Below, piece by piece: positions 6,438-9,634 of a stretch of 9,634 nucleotides of DNA (positions are counted from its first letter, which is position 1; the number at the start of each line of letters is the position of its first letter). The notes below the pieces were generated by a model. That model ran no database searches, was not told the DNA's origin, and worked only from the letters and a program-made list of their open reading frames with translations. The stretch is from positions 1 through 9,634 of the forward strand of contig JAISAF010000301.1 of NCBI GenBank assembly GCA_031266855.1, read 5' to 3'. The position numbers were made by a program, and so were the translations under genes. Source of the DNA: Spirochaetales bacterium. Its GTDB lineage: Bacteria; Spirochaetota; Spirochaetia; DTKZ01.

Positions 6438-7414
6438 AAGTCACTGTTCTGTAAGTATAAGGTCCGCGCGTTTTCCCCTTCAAGCCACTTCAGCACATTC
6501 TGGTTAAATTCCTTTGCGGAAAAATATCCCATTTCCTTCAGGCGCTCGTTCTTTGCCGCGGTCTCGATAAGAATAGGAATGTTACGCCCGGGCTTGACGG
6601 GTATCTTCAAATAAGGAATCTTTACCCCCAGGATTTCAGTTGTAACATCAAGATCGCCAAGCCTGTCGTAATTTTTACTGGCGTCCCAGTTCTCCAAATG
6701 AACAACAAGCTGTATTTCCATCTTGTCGCGGATGGCGGAAACTCCATGCAAATGCGTTATATTGAGAATCCCCTGGCCGCGTATCTCCATGTGGTGACCA
6801 ATAACCTTATTAGCGCCCGAACCCAAAAGGATATTCCCCGAAACACAGCGGATTTCCACCGCGTCGTCCGCGACAAGCCGGTGCCCGTGCGTGATCAGTT
6901 CCAGAGCCGCCTCGCTCTTGCCAACCCCGCTCTCCCCAAGGATAAGAACGCCCACTCCAAAAACCTCGACAAATACGCCGTGGATAGTCTGCTTCGGCGC
7001 GAACATATTGGACAGTGCCCTCATGATACGCGCGGAAAAATCAGTGGTCGTCAGGCTTGTCTGTAAAAGAGGACAGCCCGAAGCCGTACAGATTTCTATA
7101 AACTCGTCTTTCGGCAGAAGAGAATGAGAAAAAATCACACAGGGCATTTCGTTCTGGAAAAACCTTTCAACCGACGCGAAGGAATGCTCTTCAAACAGTT
7201 TTTCCAGATACGCGTACTCACCCCTGCCGAAAAGCTGAATGCGCTGAAAAGCGAAATTATCGAAAAATCCTGAAAGCGCCAGCCCCGGACGGTTAATATC
7301 CGGTATCTCTATCGGACGGACAAGCCCCGACCGTCCGGCAATACAGCGCAAATCCAGCGCGTCATGCTCCTTCAAATCGAGATTCAGCAAATCCAAAACG
7401 GTAAACTTATTCAT
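6434..7414 (-). CDS. hprK: HPr kinase/phosphorylase
   Basis: This bifunctional enzyme phosphorylates the regulatory serine of HPr with ATP or pyrophosphate and reverses the reaction with phosphate. The 326-residue length is typical. An N-terminal domain (about 1-135) precedes the catalytic domain, which has IHGVFVEVFGVGVLI (His145), Walker A GESGVGKS (160-167), VADDAVE (Asp183/Asp184), the HprK signature MEIRGQGILNI (209-219) and the C-terminal loop PVKPGRNIPILIETAAKN (272-289). All expected catalytic elements are present. The ATG overlaps the hpf stop by 4 bp, with AAGGA about 8 nt upstream. Its substrate HPr is encoded by the next gene, also overlapping by 4 bp, so the pair is made together. 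In many bacteria HprK reads the energy and glycolytic state; here it could link that state to the sigma-54 system it is encoded with. Confidence 0.96.
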   Translation of the reverse strand: MNKFTVLDLLNLDLKEHDALDLRCIAGRSGLVRPIEIPDINRPGLALSGFFDNFAFQRIQLFGRGEYAYLEKLFEEHSFASVERFFQNEMPCVIFSHSLLPKDEFIEICTASGCPLLQTSLTTTDFSARIMRALSNMFAPKQTIHGVFVEVFGVGVLILGESGVGKSEAALELITHGHRLVADDAVEIRCVSGNILLGSGANKVIGHHMEIRGQGILNITHLHGVSAIRDKMEIQLVVHLENWDASKNYDRLGDLDVTTEILGVKIPYLKIPVKPGRNIPILIETAAKNERLKEMGYFSAKEFNQNVLKWLEGENARTLYLQNSDL

Positions 7415-7704
7415 TTCGCGTGTCCTTTGATTCTGTCCTTTTCCCTGGCTACCTTCGCCCCGATCTTTTCAGACAGCCTGGTAATACCCTCATGCAAATC
7501 AAAATCATTCACCTTAATATGAGCCACCGCCCCCCAGCGGAAATGAATATCCGCTTCCAGGGAATAATCCTTTGTTTTTGACACCGTACAGACAAGACTT
7601 ACAATCATATCCTGCGCAAACTCAATTTTATGCAGTTTCTTTTCAATACGTTCACGATAGTCGTCGGGAAGATCACAATGAATTGATTTGATTTCTATAG
7701 TCAT
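7411..7704 (-). CDS. hpf: Ribosome hibernation promoting factor, short form
   Basis: This 97-residue protein matches the short HPF/RaiA (YfiA) family, which binds the 30S decoding region and inactivates ribosomes in slow growth. The usual beta-alpha-beta-beta-beta-alpha pattern can be followed: MTIEIKSIHCDLPDDYRERIEKKLHKI, then LVCTVSKTKDYSLEADIHFRWGAVAHIKVNDFDLHEGITRLSEKIGAKV. It has no C-terminal dimerisation extension, so it is the short rather than the long type. A good GGAGG (7711-7715) lies 6 nt before the ATG, in a 15 nt gap after the rpoN stop. Location directly after rpoN is the conserved arrangement known from Proteobacteria and supports the call. Confidence 0.93.
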   Translation of the reverse strand: MTIEIKSIHCDLPDDYRERIEKKLHKIEFAQDMIVSLVCTVSKTKDYSLEADIHFRWGAVAHIKVNDFDLHEGITRLSEKIGAKVAREKDRIKGHAK

Positions 7705-7719
7705 TTTGCGCCTCCATAC
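7705..7719 (-). promoter_or_regulatory. rpoN-hpf junction with ribosome binding site
   Basis: This 15 nt gap is the widest between any two genes of the operon. On the minus strand it contains GGAGG (7711-7715) at good spacing for the hpf start. It is too short for a separate promoter or terminator. Confidence 0.8.
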
Positions 7720-9096
7720 TCACCTTTCATACGAAGAGCTAATGTCAAGCTCGTTACGGTATTTAGCCACAGTTCTTCTGGCCAGGGAAATTCCCCGCCC
7801 GGACAAAAGTTCAGAGATTTTCTGATCCGACAGCCCCTTCCCTCCTTCCTTTTCGATGATTTCCTTTATAATCTGTTTAACCCCCTTCTTCGAAAAACGG
7901 GAACCCGTCGAACCCGCCCCCGAAATGGAATTTGAAAAGAAATACTTTAACTCAAATATACCCCATTCAGTCTGAATATACTTCGCCGTTGTGGTACGCG
8001 ACACAGTTGCCTCGTGCACACCAATCTCGACAGCTATATCCTTCAACGTAAGCGGTTTAATAGACTTTGGCCCACGAATAAAAAACTCACGCTGAAACTC
8101 AACAATCGCGCGGGCAACTTTCAAAAGCGTCTGGTTCCGCTGCTGGATACTATTAATAAATAAACGGGCCTCCCGTATATTCGTAGAAACGAACTGCTTT
8201 ACCTCCCGCGGCTGCTTTGCCTCACAGGAATCCTGAATATCCGCAAAAAAAGGATTTACGCCAAGCACAGGAATCTCCTCGTCATTCAAAATAATAACAA
8301 ACTGCCCGTCTTTCAGTTTGACCATAAGATCAGGAATAACATAACGCGGAGCCTCCCCCGAATACAGCCTGCCAGGAAATGGCGTAAGGGTCTTAATAAA
8401 ACGCAAAGCATCTTCAACATCATCTTCACTGATTTTCAATGCCTTCGCTATATCCTTATATTTCCCCCGCTCAAGAGCCTCAAAATGATCCTGAAGAATA
8501 AGCCGCGCGGACTTAGGCGCATCAGGCCGCGCCCCAGCCTGAACAAGAAGCGATTCCCGGTAATCCGCGGTACAAACCCCCACAGGATCGAGCTTCCGCA
8601 CAAGCCCCATCCCTTCCACAAGAAAATGCCGTTTCTCCCCCGGAACAAGCGTCTGCGGATTTTCCCGATGAAAACCATTCTCATCAAGATTCCGAATAAG
8701 CAGCTCACACACCGCAATAAGCTCTTCACATACCGGCTGAAGCCGCACCTGCCACAAAAGATGATCCTGAAGAGACTCCGGCCGCGACAAAGCGCCCTCC
8801 ATAAAACGCCGCTTCGCGTCCCCCCCCTCCTCATCGTAACCCGAACCCCTCGTAAAACCAGGATCGGAAGAATCCTCGAAGTACTCATCCACCTCGGAAT
8901 TCCGCCTCTGCCCATCCTCCAAAGAAAGACTCTGCGGCTCTTCAAGCAACTCCAACGCGGGATTTTTCTCCAGCTCCTCCTGAATCCTGATCCGAAGCTC
9001 CTGCAAAGGGAGCGCCATAATCTGGATACTCTGCAAAAGCTGGGAATTCATACGTAGCCGCTGTTCCTGCACCAGGACAGGTTTTTGAAACTGCAC
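7720..9096 (-). CDS. rpoN: RNA polymerase sigma-54 factor
   Basis: Sigma-54 directs RNA polymerase to -24/-12 promoters and needs an AAA+ activator such as the one encoded later in this operon. The 458 residues show the full family plan. Region I (about 1-52) is rich in Leu/Gln (LRMNSQLLQSIQIMALPLQELRIRIQEELEKNPALE) and is the activator-response region. An acidic linker (about 53-100) follows, then the core-binding domain (about 105-300), a helix-turn-helix (LKDIAVEIGVHEATVSRTTTAKYI, 351-374) and the RpoN box ARRTVAKYR (439-447), which reads the -24 element. The start is GTG (9094-9096) with AGAAGGAT (9103-9110) just upstream. It is the first gene of the operon, behind a sigma70-like promoter. 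I saw no -24/-12 promoter before it, so self-activation through sigma-54 is not supported. Confidence 0.97.
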   Translation of the reverse strand: MQFQKPVLVQEQRLRMNSQLLQSIQIMALPLQELRIRIQEELEKNPALELLEEPQSLSLEDGQRRNSEVDEYFEDSSDPGFTRGSGYDEEGGDAKRRFMEGALSRPESLQDHLLWQVRLQPVCEELIAVCELLIRNLDENGFHRENPQTLVPGEKRHFLVEGMGLVRKLDPVGVCTADYRESLLVQAGARPDAPKSARLILQDHFEALERGKYKDIAKALKISEDDVEDALRFIKTLTPFPGRLYSGEAPRYVIPDLMVKLKDGQFVIILNDEEIPVLGVNPFFADIQDSCEAKQPREVKQFVSTNIREARLFINSIQQRNQTLLKVARAIVEFQREFFIRGPKSIKPLTLKDIAVEIGVHEATVSRTTTAKYIQTEWGIFELKYFFSNSISGAGSTGSRFSKKGVKQIIKEIIEKEGGKGLSDQKISELLSGRGISLARRTVAKYRNELDISSSYER

Positions 9097-9117
9097 TTTT
9101 ATATCCTTCTGGAATTA

Positions 9118-9146
9118 ATTGTGGCAGAGGGGGCAAGATTTGTCAA
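9118..9146 (-). promoter_or_regulatory. Sigma70-like promoter for the rpoN operon
   Basis: On the minus strand a perfect -35 TTGACA (9141-9146) is followed after exactly 17 nt by CACAAT (9118-9123), which matches the -10 consensus at 4 of 6 positions. A start near 9111 would give a leader of about 15 nt carrying AGAAGGAT (9103-9110) before the rpoN GTG. It is the only good promoter I see for the ten genes. Internal promoters cannot be excluded. Confidence 0.6.
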
Positions 9147-9189
9147 CGTAAATATCAGGAGGATCAAAATAAACACACATTTGGGCGCC

Positions 9190-9229
9190 TTTTTTTGTTT
9201 CGCGCGCCTTCGCGCGCAAAACAAAAAAA
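9190..9229. repeat. 18 bp hairpin with T-tract and A-tract arms
   Basis: The arms at 9190-9207 and 9212-9229 pair at 17 of 18 positions around a 4 nt loop. The single mismatch (C9201 with A9218) becomes a G-U wobble if the minus strand is transcribed. The stem is T7-G-T3 leading into GCGCGC. It sits where the hairpin 271-296 sits relative to the other copy of the 68 bp repeat, but with a different stem. It lies about 44 bp upstream of the -35 box. Confidence 0.8.
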
Positions 9230-9297
9230 CCGGGCTATCCGCTCCAAGTCCTCGGATTTGCCCATGCAAATCCTGCGGGCTTTCCACTCCTATCCCT
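9230..9297 (-). repeat. 68 bp repeat, right copy of the inverted pair flanking the operon
   Basis: Read on the minus strand, this block matches 203-270 at about 62 of 68 positions. Its internal hairpin has arms 9254-9261 and 9266-9273 with a CCAT loop. The 8 bp stem is the same as in the left copy while the loop differs. Confidence 0.85.
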
Positions 9298-9339
9298 GGC
9301 GCAGCGCACCAGCGGGTGGCAGCTCAGCATAACCCCCGC

Positions 9340-9364
9340 CCGGCGTAGGCTCTGCCTACGCCGG
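9340..9364. repeat. Perfect hairpin, 11 bp stem, TCT loop
   Basis: The arms at 9340-9350 and 9354-9364 are exactly complementary. The bases CGGCGTAG recur inside the 20 bp stem at 9397-9440, so the two hairpins probably share ancestry. Confidence 0.8.
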
Positions 9365-9371
9365 ATTAGAA

Positions 9372-9389
9372 GCAAGCGTCCACGCTTGC
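9372..9389. repeat. Small hairpin, 8 bp arms with 2 nt centre
   Basis: The arms at 9372-9379 (GCAAGCGT) and 9382-9389 (ACGCTTGC) are exactly complementary. As a folded strand it would be a 7 bp stem with a TCCA loop. Confidence 0.65.
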
Positions 9390-9396
9390 AGCTTTG

Positions 9397-9440
9397 GACT
9401 CCTGCCCGGCGTAGTCTGGAGACTACGCCGGGCAGGAGTC
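9397..9440. repeat. Perfect hairpin, 20 bp stem, TGGA loop
   Basis: The arms at 9397-9416 and 9421-9440 are exactly complementary over 20 bp, with a 4 nt loop and GC-rich content. This is the strongest palindrome in the window. No T-tract follows on either strand, so it is not a classical terminator. Confidence 0.9.
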
Positions 9441-9451
9441 TGCCATCAAGC

Positions 9452-9474
9452 GCGCAGCGCGTTACGCGCTGCGC
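9452..9474. repeat. Perfect GC hairpin, 10 bp stem, TTA loop
   Basis: The arms at 9452-9461 and 9465-9474 pair perfectly. Outer bases TGCCA (9441-9445) and TGGCA (9479-9483) can extend the structure. The right arm overlaps the first copy of the 31 nt direct repeat. Confidence 0.8.
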
Positions 9475-9487
9475 CTGGTGGCACACC
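9457..9487 (+). repeat. 31 nt direct repeat, copy 1
   Basis: This copy matches 9553-9583 except at two positions (a loop base and one arm base). It includes GCCTGGTGG (9473-9481), a relative of the GCCTGGTTC linker in the left flank. Confidence 0.8.
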
Positions 9488-9547
9488 TGTAAACGTGACA
9501 GTTTATTGTAATCGTGGTGGCGGTGAGCCGGTTGGTGATAACGCCGT

Positions 9548-9570
9548 GCACCGCGCGTAACGCGCTGTGC
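9548..9570. repeat. GC hairpin with one mismatch, TAA loop
   Basis: The arms at 9548-9557 and 9561-9570 pair at 9 of 10 positions (C9552 opposite T9566). The outer four pairs are GCAC/GTGC, where the related hairpin at 9452-9474 has GCGC/GCGC. Confidence 0.7.
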
Positions 9571-9583
9571 CTGGTGGCACACC
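9553..9583 (+). repeat. 31 nt direct repeat, copy 2
   Basis: This copy lies 96 bp downstream of copy 1 in the same orientation and differs at two positions. It is followed at once by the hairpin at 9585-9610. Confidence 0.8.
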
Positions 9584-9584
9584 A

Positions 9585-9610
9585 CGCAATTTTGCCACAG
9601 CAAAATTGCG
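9585..9610. repeat. Perfect hairpin, 11 bp stem, CACA loop
   Basis: The arms at 9585-9595 (CGCAATTTTGC) and 9600-9610 (GCAAAATTGCG) are exactly complementary. The stem resembles the left-flank hairpin at 81-104. Confidence 0.85.
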
Positions 9611-9634
9611 ACTGCCGGGTTGCGGGCCGGGTAA

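Larger units (their letters stand above)
9097..9634. other. Gene-free region upstream of rpoN with promoter and hairpin array
   Basis: This 538 bp stretch runs to the window edge and has no believable gene; its open frames pass through palindromes and repeats. It holds the rpoN promoter (9118-9146), the right copy of the 68 bp inverted repeat, at least seven hairpins between 9190 and 9610, and a 31 nt direct repeat. Positions 9488-9547, between the direct repeats, show nothing I recognise. Confidence 0.75.

Noticed and set aside
203..9297. Composite transposon carrying the operon
   Set aside because: The inverted repeats flank housekeeping genes, there is no transposase in the window, and I saw no target-site duplication.
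9487..9501. LexA-type SOS box (CTGT then ACAG)
   Set aside because: The spacer is 7 nt instead of the 8 nt of the enterobacterial box. It is more than 300 bp from the rpoN promoter, and a single degenerate match is not enough.
9574..9595. Sigma-54 -24/-12 promoter (TGGCAC followed by TTGC)
   Set aside because: The spacing between the GG and GC elements does not fit the required 10 nt; the bases belong to a repeat and a hairpin.
9235..9603. 122-codon open frame on the minus strand
   Set aside because: It runs through the hairpin array and the direct repeat (VCHQAQRVTR appears twice for that reason). It has no ribosome binding site and a basic, unstructured composition.

Overview
The window reads as a chromosomal fragment from a spirochete, most likely a Treponema-type organism of moderate GC content, possibly of the termite-gut group. 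This is inferred from the gene families, a lipoprotein with a relaxed lipobox, and hairpin-rich intergenic DNA. No rRNA or other marker is present to prove it. Every supportable gene lies on the minus strand, so the window is best read from right to left.

Layout, in transcription order. Positions 9097-9634 are non-coding and packed with perfect hairpins. They end in a sigma70-like promoter (9118-9146) facing the genes. Ten genes follow with almost no gaps: rpoN (sigma-54), hpf (ribosome hibernation factor), hprK (HPr kinase/phosphorylase), ptsH (HPr), an exported DUF4390-like protein, an NtrY-like sensor kinase, an NtrX/NtrC-like sigma-54 activator, lexA, holA (DNA polymerase III delta), and a small lipoprotein of unknown function. 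Only rpoN-hpf has a gap (15 nt). The next junctions overlap by 4 bp or more, except ptsH to the DUF4390-like gene, which has a 4-nt gap once its GTG start is corrected. After the last stop codon, positions 1-302 are again non-coding and full of hairpins.

How the genes fit together. rpoN, hpf, hprK and ptsH match the known 'nitrogen PTS' neighbourhood of other bacteria, where the sigma-54 gene sits beside hpf and PTS phosphocarrier genes. DUF4390-ntrY-ntrX is also a neighbourhood I recall from Betaproteobacteria. Here both modules are joined, so sigma-54, one of its AAA+ activators and the cognate sensor probably share a transcript with the HPr/HprK switch. lexA and holA add DNA-damage control and replication at the distal end.

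The most unusual part is the flanks. They hold at least eleven perfect or near-perfect hairpins with 3-4 nt loops (one 20 bp stem has no mismatch). A 68 bp block lies in inverted orientation on either side of the operon (about 62 of 68 identical by hand), and a neighbouring hairpin pair keeps its flanks but has a different, still self-complementary stem. This looks like a family of modular palindromic repeats whose function I cannot name.
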